Assembly: GCA_023416895.1 (NCBI GenBank)
Contig: JAEZGQ010000226.1
Coordinates: forward strand, 1 to 23,231
From: Bacillota bacterium
Lineage (GTDB): Bacteria; Bacillota; Clostridia; Christensenellales; CAG-138
Direction: 5' to 3'
Length of the DNA stretch: 23,231 bases
Positions 1 to 6,825 of the stretch are shown piece after piece (the first letter of the stretch is position 1; the number at the start of each line of letters is the position of its first letter). The translations under genes and the position numbers were made by a program. The notes beneath the pieces are model-generated. The model was not told the origin of the DNA, did no database searches, and worked only from the letters and a program-made list of their open reading frames with translations.

Positions 1-293
1 ACGTAGAACTGGTATTGCCCATCCTTCGTATAAAGCGAAACGCTGCCCGAGGCCAGTACGGAAACACCGTCTCGCGGCTCAAACAAAAGCGACTGCGCGC
101 TTTGGCGAAACATCGCGCATCGAATCAGCGCGTCGTCATCCTTCAAAGAGAAATACAAATGCCCCGAAGAATGGCGTTTGAAGCCGCTGATTTCACCGCG
201 CACGCTAAGGCCGCGCAGAAGCGGGTCGCGCTCAAGAAGTGATTTTGCATATTCATTTAACTGCGTTACGGTAAGAACGTATCCGTTATCCAT
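1..293 (-). CDS. xseA: Exodeoxyribonuclease VII large subunit, N-terminal part (cut by window edge)
   Basis: The reading frame runs off the left edge, so only about the first 97 residues are present. The start reads MDNGYVLTVTQLNEYAKSLL and continues with LLRGLSVRGEISGFKRHSSG and HLYFSLKDDDALIRCAMFR. This is the typical N-terminal OB-fold DNA-binding domain of XseA. With the small subunit XseB, the enzyme degrades single-stranded DNA to oligonucleotides. The ATG overlaps the folD stop codon by 8 bases, which implies translational coupling in the asp23-amaP-nusB-folD-xseA transcription unit, a common clostridial order. The catalytic C-terminal part lies outside the window. Identity is confident from the motif; the remainder cannot be assessed. 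Confidence 0.93.
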   Translation of the reverse strand, partial: MDNGYVLTVTQLNEYAKSLLERDPLLRGLSVRGEISGFKRHSSGHLYFSLKDDDALIRCAMFRQSAQSLLFEPRDGVSVLASGSVSLYTKDGQYQFY

Positions 294-1137
294 GCGCCTT
301 TTTTTCCGCCGCCTCTACGGTATTTTCCATGAGCATGATGATGGTCATCGGCCCGACGCCTCCCGGAACGGGCGTGATGTAGGATGCGACTTCACACGCG
401 GGCGAAAATTCCACATCTCCGTACCATTTCCCTTCCACCTTGGTGGTGCCCACGTCGATGATGGTTGCACCGGGCTTAATCATATCTGCCGTGATAAGCC
501 CCGGGCGCCCCACGGCGCAAACGAGAATATCCGCCGTTTTGGTTACGCTGCCCAAGTCGCGCGTTTTGGAATGGCACAGCGTAACGGTAGCGTCGCTCTG
601 TAAAAGGAGCAGCGCCGCAGGCTTTCCCACCATACGGCTTCGCCCAACGACCACTGCGTTTTTCCCTTCTACGGATTCACCCGTGCTTTGTATCAAAGCG
701 AGCACAGCTTTGGGCGTGCAGGCCACAAAGCCGGTCTGATCGCATATAAGAGCGCCGGCGTTGTAGGGGTGAATGCCATCCACATCCTTTTCGAGCAAAA
801 CATGCGCCAAAACGCTTTGGGCATCAATCTGTTCGGGAAGCGGAAGCTGCACCAAAATGCCGTGCACACCGCTGTCCGCATTAAGCTTTGCGAGGCAATC
901 GATAAGCGTTTGTTCCGATACACCGCTGTCATACACATAGGCATCCGTCTTAATCCCAAGCTCAGCCGCGCGCTTTTGCTTCAAGCGCACGTAAGCCTCG
1001 GACGCGGGATTGTCGCCCGCGAGGATGACTGCAAGGCGGGGTTGTATACCCTTTTCAAGAAGCCTGTCCACACGGGTTTTGAGCTGCGCTGCATAGCGGT
1101 CGGCAAGCGCTTTGCCATCAATTACAGTTGCTCCCAT
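286..1137 (-). CDS. folD: Bifunctional methylenetetrahydrofolate dehydrogenase / methenyltetrahydrofolate cyclohydrolase FolD
   Basis: This 283-residue cytosolic enzyme interconverts 5,10-methylene-, 5,10-methenyl- and 10-formyl-tetrahydrofolate using NADP(H). Family signatures visible are YVRLKQKR with the active-site Tyr49/Lys53, HGILVQLPLP, KDVDGIHPYNAG, the nucleotide-binding VVVGRSRMVGKPAALLL and the C-terminal ITPVPGGVGPMTI. The length matches the family (about 280-290). The frame is open upstream to 1215, but the ATG at 1137 is preceded by GGAGGTGATCGG, an excellent Shine-Dalgarno, and starts the conserved sequence. The gene lies 161 bases downstream of nusB, and its stop overlaps the xseA start. 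A short possible leader ORF ends on its Shine-Dalgarno. Confidence 0.97.
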   Translation of the reverse strand: MGATVIDGKALADRYAAQLKTRVDRLLEKGIQPRLAVILAGDNPASEAYVRLKQKRAAELGIKTDAYVYDSGVSEQTLIDCLAKLNADSGVHGILVQLPLPEQIDAQSVLAHVLLEKDVDGIHPYNAGALICDQTGFVACTPKAVLALIQSTGESVEGKNAVVVGRSRMVGKPAALLLLQSDATVTLCHSKTRDLGSVTKTADILVCAVGRPGLITADMIKPGATIIDVGTTKVEGKWYGDVEFSPACEVASYITPVPGGVGPMTIIMLMENTVEAAEKKAHG

Positions 1138-1141
1138 CCGA

Positions 1142-1228
1142 TCACCTCCGAAAGAGCATAGTATCCGCGGGAGCTCCGCTGAATGCCGCGCTACCGCAAA
1201 AACGAGGAATTTCAAGAACAGAAGGCAC
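1142..1228 (-). CDS. Possible 28-codon leader ORF upstream of folD (weak)
   Basis: In the 161-base nusB-folD gap a GTG at 1226-1228 follows AAAGGAGG at a 4-base spacing. It opens a 28-codon frame beginning MPSVLEIPRF. The TGA stop sits inside the folD Shine-Dalgarno (GGAGGTGATC), the arrangement expected of a translationally coupled leader peptide. There is no homology that I recognise and the spacing is slightly short, so it may be chance. If it is not translated, the AAAGGAGG has no obvious purpose. Confidence 0.25.
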   Translation of the reverse strand: MPSVLEIPRFCGSAAFSGAPADTMLFRR

Positions 1229-1298
1229 CGCCCCTCCTTTTTTAGAGGAACGATGCCGCTTCATTTCCTGTTGAAAACAATTCAAGAAAGTGAATTTT

Positions 1299-1724
1299 TT
1301 ACCCTTCCTGCGGCTCTTCGCTTTCAAGGCGCTTGGCAAGCGTGCCGAGCATCCCGTTAATGTATGCCGAGGAGCGTTCTCCGCCAAATTGCTTTGCAAG
1401 CTCTACCGCCTCGTTAATGGAAACGCTATGCGGAATGTCCTTGCGATAAAGCATTTCATATATGGCGATGCGCAAAATCGAAAGGTCAACCTTAGGCATC
1501 CGCTCGAGTTTCCACCCGATGGCGATTTCGTGAATGATCTCGTCGATTTCGTCGCAATGCTCTAAGATACCGTCGATGAGCGCTTTGGAGAAAGCAATAT
1601 CATCTTCGGCAGGGCTTTCGCTGATCCCGGACTTATCAAGAACGGCATCGTAAGTATCTTCGCCGCCAAGCAAAGCGGCAAACGCCAGCTTCATGGCAAC
1701 TTCGCGCGCGGTTTTTCTGCTCAT
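1299..1724 (-). CDS. nusB: Transcription antitermination factor NusB
   Basis: The 141-residue all-helical RNA-binding protein is of normal family length. It begins MSRKTAREVAMKLAFAALLG and contains the conserved segments VDLSILRIAIYEMLYRKDIP and SINEAVELAKQFGGERSSAY-INGMLG, where the SINEAVELAK-F motif is diagnostic for NusB. With NusE (S10) it binds boxA in rRNA leaders for processive antitermination. The ATG at 1724 starts 17 bases after the stop of the DUF2273 gene; its ribosome binding site is poor (AAAGG about 12 bases upstream), suggesting translational coupling. The Asp23-DUF2273-nusB-folD-xseA order is common in clostridia. Identity is secure. Confidence 0.97.
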   Translation of the reverse strand: MSRKTAREVAMKLAFAALLGGEDTYDAVLDKSGISESPAEDDIAFSKALIDGILEHCDEIDEIIHEIAIGWKLERMPKVDLSILRIAIYEMLYRKDIPHSVSINEAVELAKQFGGERSSAYINGMLGTLAKRLESEEPQEG

Positions 1725-1741
1725 AATCGATCGTACGCCTT

Positions 1742-1963
1742 TCAGTTTCCGCTTTTAAAGAGCGCGCCGAAAAATTGACGCACGCGCTCCCTGCCGCCTT
1801 GGTCCAAGAGCGTTCCAAACAGCAGGCAAACGGCTACGATTACAAACAGCAGCAGCGTTCTCCAAAAACCGATGCTAAAAATGAGGATGGCAAACAAAAC
1901 ACCAAACCCAACGAGCAGGATGCGCCACTTAAACCTTTTGAAAAATTCGCTAAACCCTTCCAT
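1742..1963 (-). CDS. DUF2273 small integral membrane protein
   Basis: A 73-residue protein beginning MEGFSEFFKRFKWRILLVGF. It has two closely spaced hydrophobic helices (about residues 14-29 and 33-49) flanked by basic residues, and an Arg/Gly/Lys-rich amphipathic C-terminus (GGRERVRQFF). The size, two-helix layout and position between an AmaP/Asp23 pair and nusB match the DUF2273 family of alkaline-shock-associated membrane proteins. Its biochemical role is unknown; by context it probably forms a membrane complex with Asp23 and AmaP. The ATG is 18 bases after the amaP stop and is preceded by AAGGGGT about 10 bases upstream. The family call rests on pattern and synteny, not on a search. Confidence 0.8.
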   Translation of the reverse strand: MEGFSEFFKRFKWRILLVGFGVLFAILIFSIGFWRTLLLFVIVAVCLLFGTLLDQGGRERVRQFFGALFKSGN

Positions 1964-1981
1964 AAAAGCTGTACCCCTTGT

Positions 1982-2545
1982 TTATTCGCCCGAAGGCTTG
2001 TACCCGTTTTGTACGGCTGCAGCAATGAGGATGGAGATTTCCCGAACAGGAATTCCCGTATGGTCCTCAAGATACGTCTTGAGCGAGGCTTTCAGTTCCT
2101 CGGAAAACTGCGGAATGCAGGTTTCGGGAAGAACGATAAGCTTCAGCGCAACGCGAAGGCCGCCTTCCACGGTGTAAAGGTTGCTGACGCATTCTTTAAT
2201 TTTGCCGTTTGCCCTGCAATGGCGCTGTACGAGGTGATCGACCGCCGCGAGGGCGATGTGCGTAGAACCAAGTTCGTTGGAGGCAACCAGCGCCGAGGTG
2301 ATGCGCGGCGCGGACTGCCTTCTGTTAAACGCGATCAGAAGCCTGACGGAAAGAATGAGTACAACCAGCCCCGCACCGCCTACAATGAGCGAGGCGGCAA
2401 AGCCGGAATACGCGAGCGTTGCGTTATAAAGCACATACTCGACGGGCAAAATCCGCGTGGCAACGCTCAAAAGAAGCGCCGAAACGCCGATCATTGCCAG
2501 AAGCATAAGAATGAGCAGGATCCTGTCGATAACCCTTGGTTTCAT
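1982..2545 (-). CDS. amaP: Alkaline shock response membrane anchor protein AmaP
   Basis: A 187-residue protein with two N-terminal membrane helices (about residues 8-28 and 48-71). These are followed by a soluble Asp23-like domain that ends VREISILIAAAVQNGYKPSGE. In Staphylococcus, AmaP anchors Asp23 to the membrane; the same arrangement (membrane hairpin plus degenerate Asp23-like domain) is seen here. The asp23 gene lies immediately upstream, 61 bases away, and the DUF2273 gene is 18 bases downstream, so the three are cotranscribed. The start at 2545 follows GAGG six bases upstream. The function in this organism is inferred from the family; the sequence similarity is to the architecture rather than to any catalytic motif. 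Confidence 0.82.
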   Translation of the reverse strand: MKPRVIDRILLILMLLAMIGVSALLLSVATRILPVEYVLYNATLAYSGFAASLIVGGAGLVVLILSVRLLIAFNRRQSAPRITSALVASNELGSTHIALAAVDHLVQRHCRANGKIKECVSNLYTVEGGLRVALKLIVLPETCIPQFSEELKASLKTYLEDHTGIPVREISILIAAAVQNGYKPSGE

Positions 2546-2606
2546 GGCGTACCTCGCATCATTTATCTAATGTTGATAATACCCGTTTCAAAGCCGGCCA
2601 TTCGGT

Positions 2607-3017
2607 TTATTCTTTTTCTTTTTTGGAGTCCCTGCCCTCACCCTTTTCAAACGTGACGGACTGAACGGTAACGTTCACCGTCACAACGCGAAGGCCGGTC
2701 ATGGTTTCAATGGCGTTTTTTACGCTCTGCTGAACCTTATAGCAGACCTCGTGAATCTTGGTACCATACTTCACGGAAAGGCTCATATCGAGCGCAACTT
2801 CATCTTCTTTAACCTCCACCTTGATGCCCTTGGTGAGGTTTTTTTTGCCGAGCATGCCGGTGATGCCTTCCACAACGGTGCCGCTGAGCGAATCCACACC
2901 CTCAACTTCCGTAGCGGCAAGGCCGGCAATGGTGGCTATAACATCCGTGGCAAAAATGATTTTGCCGCCGCCGTCGCTTGACGTAATCTGCGAGTATATT
3001 TCAGTATCCTGCGCCAT
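2607..3017 (-). CDS. Asp23/Gls24 family envelope stress response protein
   Basis: A 136-residue soluble protein. Hallmarks are the strand-helix stretch GKIIFATDVIATIAGLAATE and VEGVDSLSG near the N-terminus, then KGIKVEVKEDEVALDMSLSV and YGTKIHEVCYKVQQSVKNAIE. It ends TGLRVVTVNVTVQSVTFEK before a highly charged tail. All are typical of Asp23 (alkaline shock protein) domains. Family members sit at the cell envelope and respond to alkaline or cell-wall stress. The gene has its own extended -10 promoter (TGGTATAAT) in the 121-base gap after spoIIIAH and a GGGAGG ribosome binding site. It heads a unit running through amaP, DUF2273, nusB, folD and xseA, with no terminator seen inside. Confidence 0.93.
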   Translation of the reverse strand: MAQDTEIYSQITSSDGGGKIIFATDVIATIAGLAATEVEGVDSLSGTVVEGITGMLGKKNLTKGIKVEVKEDEVALDMSLSVKYGTKIHEVCYKVQQSVKNAIETMTGLRVVTVNVTVQSVTFEKGEGRDSKKEKE

Positions 3018-3048
3018 TTACCGTTCCTCCCTGTATTTTCTTGGTATT

Positions 3049-3077
3049 ATTATACCAGCTAATCGTACTTTTGCATA
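3049..3077 (-). promoter_or_regulatory. Extended -10 promoter of the asp23-amaP-nusB-folD unit
   Basis: The minus strand reads TGG-TATAAT, a perfect -10 (3049-3054) with the TGn extension. The position 17 bases upstream holds TATGCA, a poor -35, which is usual for extended -10 promoters. It lies about 30 bases before the asp23 start and after the spoIIIAH stop, so the vegetative unit is separable from the sporulation operon. Confidence 0.75.
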
Positions 3078-3138
3078 GCTTTATCGGCTTTGCTTAAGCA
3101 TAACGAGCCGCTCCCAATACGGATTGGCATGTTTGCAC

Positions 3139-3669
3139 TTAGGCGTTCGGGATGATTTTGATGTTTTCGGCAGACTCGTTCGTTTCGTCGATTACAATGG
3201 CCAAAATCTGTGCGACCTGCTCGGGGGCAAGCTCCGCCGCTTTGACCACCACGTTTACCGAACCCTGTTTGTACATTACGGCCGCATCCGCAAAACCCTT
3301 GGCTTTGATAAGGCTTTCCATGGTGAATTCCTTCTCCATGTTGTTCACAAGCACAAGCTTCGCCTCTTGCGCGTCGGCGAGGGTTTCAGCATCCGAAGCG
3401 GAAGTTGCGATGGTTTCGTTCAAGTATTCAATCTCCATCGCCCGCGTGCTGTCGCGGTCGCTTCGAAACGCCTCAAAATAATCCGTCGTTCCGTCACCGG
3501 TGGCTTCAATCCCCAAGGTGTCGCCCTGTGCGGAGCTTCCCTCGCTCCCCTGCGGGGAAAGAACATTGCTTGCGGAGCCGCTGTCGTTAAGTTTGATGTT
3601 TACATACACCGCGCCGATCAAAAGAAGCGCCACTACGCCGAGCGTTAAATATTTTTTCCATGTTTTCAT
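3139..3669 (-). CDS. spoIIIAH: Stage III sporulation protein AH
   Basis: A 176-residue bitopic protein with a single N-terminal membrane anchor (about residues 7-25, LTLGVVALLLIGAVYVNIK). A low-complexity linker follows, then a C-terminal domain with EYLNETIATSASDAETLADA, KEFTMESLIKAKGFADAAV and VNVVVKAAELAPEQVAQILA. This is the YscJ/FliF-like ring-building domain that in B. subtilis pairs with SpoIIQ across the intermembrane space to form the feeding channel between mother cell and forespore. It is shorter than the 218-residue B. subtilis protein, mainly in the linker. It starts 2 bases after the spoIIIAG stop, and it is the last gene of the spoIIIA operon. Confidence 0.95.
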   Translation of the reverse strand: MKTWKKYLTLGVVALLLIGAVYVNIKLNDSGSASNVLSPQGSEGSSAQGDTLGIEATGDGTTDYFEAFRSDRDSTRAMEIEYLNETIATSASDAETLADAQEAKLVLVNNMEKEFTMESLIKAKGFADAAVMYKQGSVNVVVKAAELAPEQVAQILAIVIDETNESAENIKIIPNA

Positions 3670-3671
3670 AC

Positions 3672-4274
3672 TTATTTACTCCTATCCGCAGCTGTCATTT
3701 CAAAAACGCTGATGTTTTGCGCACTGATGCCCAACACCGTTTGCACGGCGCTTTGCAAGTTCAGCCGTACCGAAATATCCGCAGCCCCCTCGGCCACTAC
3801 AATCACGCCGCGGATTTCCGGCTGCTTTTCCGTAAGTACGAGCGCACCGTCCTCCTGACTTCCTGAAACCGTAACGGGGGTTTGGGATTCGCTCTGATCT
3901 TGGTTCACCGTCTGGCTGGATTCATTCGTGGTCTGGGAGGTACTTGTTTGCGTATCAACGCTCATCGCAGGCACAATCTGCGTAGAGGTATCGTAAATCA
4001 CCATCACGCGCACATCGCCCGCGCCGCGGATGCATGATAAGATCTCCTCCAGCCGCTCCTCCACCTGCCGTTCTCCCTGCTCCACCGTGCTTTTATCCTG
4101 CTGCAGCGCGGCATCCGCAGTTTGCTCTTTGTTTCCCGTATTGAACGTGGAAATGTATAGCAGGGCCGCCGCTGCGAGCAAGGAAACATACACGGCGATT
4201 TCCAGCTTTTTGTTTCTTTTCATGGCCTGCGCCAGCATATGCACCGGTTTGAGCCACGGCTGCTTTTTTTCCAT
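3672..4274 (-). CDS. spoIIIAG: Stage III sporulation protein AG
   Basis: A 200-residue membrane-anchored ring protein of the SpoIIIA complex. It has a basic N-terminus, one membrane helix (about residues 25-42), a Gln/Glu-rich linker, and the conserved segment RLEEILSCIRGAGDVRVMV. A Ser/Thr/Gln-rich insert (about residues 105-140) follows, then PEIRGVIVVAEGAADISVRL and LQSAVQTVLGISAQNISVFE. The split domain with a Ser/Thr/Gln-rich insertion is typical of SpoIIIAG, which forms a large ring in the intermembrane space during engulfment. The ATG at 4274 follows GAGGTGG, 15 bases after the spoIIIAF stop. Expression is expected in the mother cell under sigma-E, as in B. subtilis. Confidence 0.95.
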   Translation of the reverse strand: MEKKQPWLKPVHMLAQAMKRNKKLEIAVYVSLLAAAALLYISTFNTGNKEQTADAALQQDKSTVEQGERQVEERLEEILSCIRGAGDVRVMVIYDTSTQIVPAMSVDTQTSTSQTTNESSQTVNQDQSESQTPVTVSGSQEDGALVLTEKQPEIRGVIVVAEGAADISVRLNLQSAVQTVLGISAQNISVFEMTAADRSK

Positions 4275-4289
4275 ACCACCACCTCGAAC

Positions 4290-4463
4290 CTACAAGTTTT
4301 CCAAAAGCTGCACCACGGGTTGCACCACAGCAAGCAAAATCACAAGGCCGATTACCTTGCCCGCGCTTTTTTTAATGTTCCCCTGTGGCAATATATATTC
4401 AAGCACCGTGCGCAATATCGACAGCGCAACAATTCTCATCACGAAACCATAGAAGCCATCCAT
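4290..4463 (-). CDS. spoIIIAF: Stage III sporulation protein AF, unusually short
   Basis: The protein has about 57 residues starting MDGFYGFVMRIVALSILRTV and contains two hydrophobic helices. The second ends VIGLVILLAVVQPVVQLLENL, a good match to the membrane segment at the N-terminus of SpoIIIAF. B. subtilis SpoIIIAF is about 206 residues and carries a soluble domain after these helices; here the frame stops with TAG, and spoIIIAG begins only 15 bases later. There is no room for the missing domain, so this is a true short form and not a local frameshift. The start lies 4 bases after the spoIIIAE stop. An in-frame ATG at 4490, inside spoIIIAE, is an alternative that would give 66 residues. 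Identity rests on operon position plus the helices. Confidence 0.82.
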   Translation of the reverse strand: MDGFYGFVMRIVALSILRTVLEYILPQGNIKKSAGKVIGLVILLAVVQPVVQLLENL

Positions 4464-4467
4464 TTTT

Positions 4468-5643
4468 CTACACCATGCTTCCTGCCGCAATCACAAGCCC
4501 AACGGTGATGATGAACATCAGTGCAACTGCAACCACCGCGCCGAACACATACTCGCACGATTCCGCCACGCTTTGTAGCATTTTGGGTATTTTTCCGTCG
4601 GAGATCGGCTCCGTGAGTGCCGCCGCAAGCCTTAAGGCAAGCGCTGTGCCGCCGATTTGCACGGCAGGCGAAAGCGCGTAGCCTACAGCAATACACGCTG
4701 CCGCTGCACCCGCCGCGTTTTTGATGAGCAGCGTGCAGCCGCGTACCGTGTCAAACGTGCCCGAAACCACGCTCCCCACCACCGGCAGCGTCTTATCGAG
4801 CGTGTATTTTACGGCCTTGAGGCTTATGTTGTCCACGGCGGCAACGCTCACCCCCTGCACGGCCAAAATGCCGATGTACACCGTAAACACCACCCCGATC
4901 GCCCATTTGGAAAACGACTTGGAAAAGCCGAACAGCTTATTTAGCTGCGGCCTGTCGGCCAAATTCCCAACAATGGCAAACACGCCGCCCGCAAGTATGG
5001 CTGGCATGATCACCGTTTGAAACACCTTGGCGACCGTGCCGTTTAAAAAAAGCATCAGTGGGCTTAAGATACCGCTTGTGCCGGTGCTGCCGACAGCGCT
5101 TAAAAGCGTAGCCAAAACGGGCGTGGCCGTTTCCGAAAAGGCGCTTATGCTGTTGATGGCGTCGTTTGCAAGCCCCACCAGCCGCATAAAAAGGTAAGCA
5201 ACGATGAACACGCTCATGGCGTAGCACACGAAGGAGGCGATTTCCTGAAGCCCCTTGTCGCCCTCGTTTTCAAGGATCACCCCAACAATACCAGAGAGAA
5301 GCGCAATGCCGATTACGGCGCTGATTGAGCCAAGGCTTTCCTTCAACTGGGAAAGCACTGCGGCAAACACGTTGTTGAGCTTTTCGTCGTAATCGGTATC
5401 CGGTTCGCCTTCGGCATACTGCCCAACAAGCCCTTCCACGGTGTTTTCTCCCCAAATGCGCTTCACCTGCGGAGAAAGTTCGTTTAAAAACTGCTGCCAT
5501 GAGTTGAAGTTATACTGCCCCATCTGCAGGTCAAGCTCGTTTTCAAGCTCGCTTGATACTTCCGCCGCCGCAGCGCGCGGCACGGCAAACAAAGCACAAA
5601 GTAAAACACCGGACAGCACAAGCAAGCGAACAAGTTTTTTCAT
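4468..5643 (-). CDS. spoIIIAE: Stage III sporulation protein AE
   Basis: A 391-residue polytopic membrane protein and the largest of the SpoIIIA set. It begins with a signal peptide (KKLVRLLVLSGVLLCALFAV-PRAAAA) and a short extracytoplasmic segment. About seven or eight membrane helices follow from residue 100 on, including the conserved TATPVLATLLSAVGSTGTSG and YTLDKTLPVVGSVVSGTFDT regions. The length matches the family (about 390-400). The ATG overlaps the spoIIIAD stop in an ATGA motif, indicating tight translational coupling. Within the SpoIIIA machinery it is thought to form part of the membrane core with AC and AD. Confidence 0.96.
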   Translation of the reverse strand: MKKLVRLLVLSGVLLCALFAVPRAAAAEVSSELENELDLQMGQYNFNSWQQFLNELSPQVKRIWGENTVEGLVGQYAEGEPDTDYDEKLNNVFAAVLSQLKESLGSISAVIGIALLSGIVGVILENEGDKGLQEIASFVCYAMSVFIVAYLFMRLVGLANDAINSISAFSETATPVLATLLSAVGSTGTSGILSPLMLFLNGTVAKVFQTVIMPAILAGGVFAIVGNLADRPQLNKLFGFSKSFSKWAIGVVFTVYIGILAVQGVSVAAVDNISLKAVKYTLDKTLPVVGSVVSGTFDTVRGCTLLIKNAAGAAAACIAVGYALSPAVQIGGTALALRLAAALTEPISDGKIPKMLQSVAESCEYVFGAVVAVALMFIITVGLVIAAGSMV

Positions 5644-6032
5644 AAGGCGTTGAGGAGCGTGCCAAGCACATCGAGGATGGAAAACACCACCGGCACCGCT
5701 ACGGTTATGATGAGGATCCTCCCCACAAGCTCCACCTTGGAGGCAATGGCTCCCTCGTTGGCGTCGCGGCAGGTCTGTGCGGCAAACTGTGCGAGGTAGG
5801 CGATGCCGATCACCTTGAGCACCACCTTGATATGCTCGGAGCTCAGGCCGTATTTGGCCACGATGGCGTCGATCATGTCCATTACGCCCGAAAGTTCCGT
5901 AACCGCAATCAAAAGCAGTACCACGCCCGCGGCGATTGCCGCCTGTACGGCAAGCTCCGGCCGATACGCGCGCAAAACGAGCACGGCGGTCAATGCCGCC
6001 AGCACAAGGCCGACGATTTTAAAAATGGTCAT
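5640..6032 (-). CDS. spoIIIAD: Stage III sporulation protein AD
   Basis: A 130-residue membrane protein beginning MTIFKIVGLVLAALTAVLVL. It has three to four hydrophobic helices and the conserved central segment LSSEHIKVVLKVIGIAYLAQ-FAAQTCRDANEGAIASKVEL, typical of SpoIIIAD. An upstream in-frame start at 6071 exists, but the ATG at 6032 has AGAGGG nine bases upstream and begins the conserved sequence. Its stop overlaps the spoIIIAE start. With SpoIIIAC it probably forms the inner, export-apparatus-like part of the complex. Confidence 0.95.
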   Translation of the reverse strand: MTIFKIVGLVLAALTAVLVLRAYRPELAVQAAIAAGVVLLLIAVTELSGVMDMIDAIVAKYGLSSEHIKVVLKVIGIAYLAQFAAQTCRDANEGAIASKVELVGRILIITVAVPVVFSILDVLGTLLNAL

Positions 6033-6079
6033 GGCTGTTTCCCTCTTGGACGTGCTTGAAAACGCCCGCACGCCCTTAC

Positions 6080-6277
6080 CTAGTACAAATCAAAAATCCG
6101 CTTCATGCTGTCAAACAAGCCGCTGATGAGGTTTACAACCATGGTCAGCGTGATGATAAGCCCCGCAAGCGCGGCAAGCGTCGCCATATCCTCGCGGTTG
6201 GTCTGCTTTAAAAGCTGATAAACCACCGCAACCAAAATGCCGATTCCCGCGATTTTAAACACGATGTCGATTCCCAT
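6080..6277 (-). CDS. spoIIIAC: Stage III sporulation protein AC
   Basis: A 65-residue protein with two membrane helices (about residues 5-22 and 34-53) that begins MGIDIVFKIAGIGILVAVVY. It ends with the amphipathic GLFDSMKRIFDLY. This is the normal length and sequence pattern for SpoIIIAC. An upstream extension of the open frame overlaps spoIIIAB and is not used: the ATG at 6277 has GGAG at a good distance and starts 11 bases after the spoIIIAB stop. A 47-base gap separates it from spoIIIAD. Confidence 0.95.
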   Translation of the reverse strand: MGIDIVFKIAGIGILVAVVYQLLKQTNREDMATLAALAGLIITLTMVVNLISGLFDSMKRIFDLY

Positions 6278-6288
6278 ATACCGCTCCG

Positions 6289-6801
6289 TTACCAAATTAC
6301 GATTGCCGCCGCCAGCCCGCCGAGCATGCCGAGCGACCGATATACCTTCCCCTTTTGGGAAACCTCCCGCCGGAGCATTTCTGCCTGCACGCAAAGCCTT
6401 TCAAGCGCCATTTCGGTGTTCGCCTTCTGCGAGGGAAAATCGCTTGTTCCGAGCATTGCTCCAAAGTCGCTGATCACGCGCGCCTCGGCATCCCCAAGAT
6501 AAAAAAAGTCGCCACCATTTTTGCGTGTTTGTTCGAGCGCCTCCTGCCACGCATCAGAAAGCGAGCCGGTTTTTTCCATTTGCAAAAGAAGCGCTTCCCA
6601 AAACTCTTTGAGCACGCTTCCCTCAAGCTGCCTTACCAGTTCGCGAATGGGCGCCATTTTGTACTGCATCAAAATACTTAGCTGTTTGATGTCCAAAAGA
6701 AAGCCTTCTACCACGCCAAGTCGGCGTTTGACTGCTTTTGCTTTGGCGAAGCCCGCGTAACTGCAAACGCCAAACACAATAAGTGCCGCAAAAAAGCGCA
6801 T
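6289..6801 (-). CDS. spoIIIAB: Stage III sporulation protein AB
   Basis: A 170-residue protein resembling type II secretion F-domain proteins. It has an N-terminal membrane helix (residues 2-20), a long helical cytoplasmic body with EGFLLDIKQLSILMQYKMAP, then GDAEARVISDFGAMLGTSDF, and a C-terminal helix (YRSLGMLGGLAAAIVIW) just before the stop. These are SpoIIIAB family features. The ATG at 6801 is preceded by GGAGGAGTACG, 24 bases after the spoIIIAA stop. It is expected to couple the SpoIIIAA ATPase to the membrane complex. Confidence 0.95.
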   Translation of the reverse strand: MRFFAALIVFGVCSYAGFAKAKAVKRRLGVVEGFLLDIKQLSILMQYKMAPIRELVRQLEGSVLKEFWEALLLQMEKTGSLSDAWQEALEQTRKNGGDFFYLGDAEARVISDFGAMLGTSDFPSQKANTEMALERLCVQAEMLRREVSQKGKVYRSLGMLGGLAAAIVIW

Positions 6802-6825
6802 CGTACTCCTCCCGTCGCCAAGGTT

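Noticed and set aside
1775..2656. A 293-codon plus-strand open frame over the amaP region
   Set aside because: It is opposite AmaP and the DUF2273 gene, with low-complexity, highly charged translation; no support for a real protein.
3095..3125. CCAAT-CCGT-ATTGG hairpin after spoIIIAH as a terminator
   Set aside because: The stem is five base pairs and no T run follows on either strand; too weak to call.
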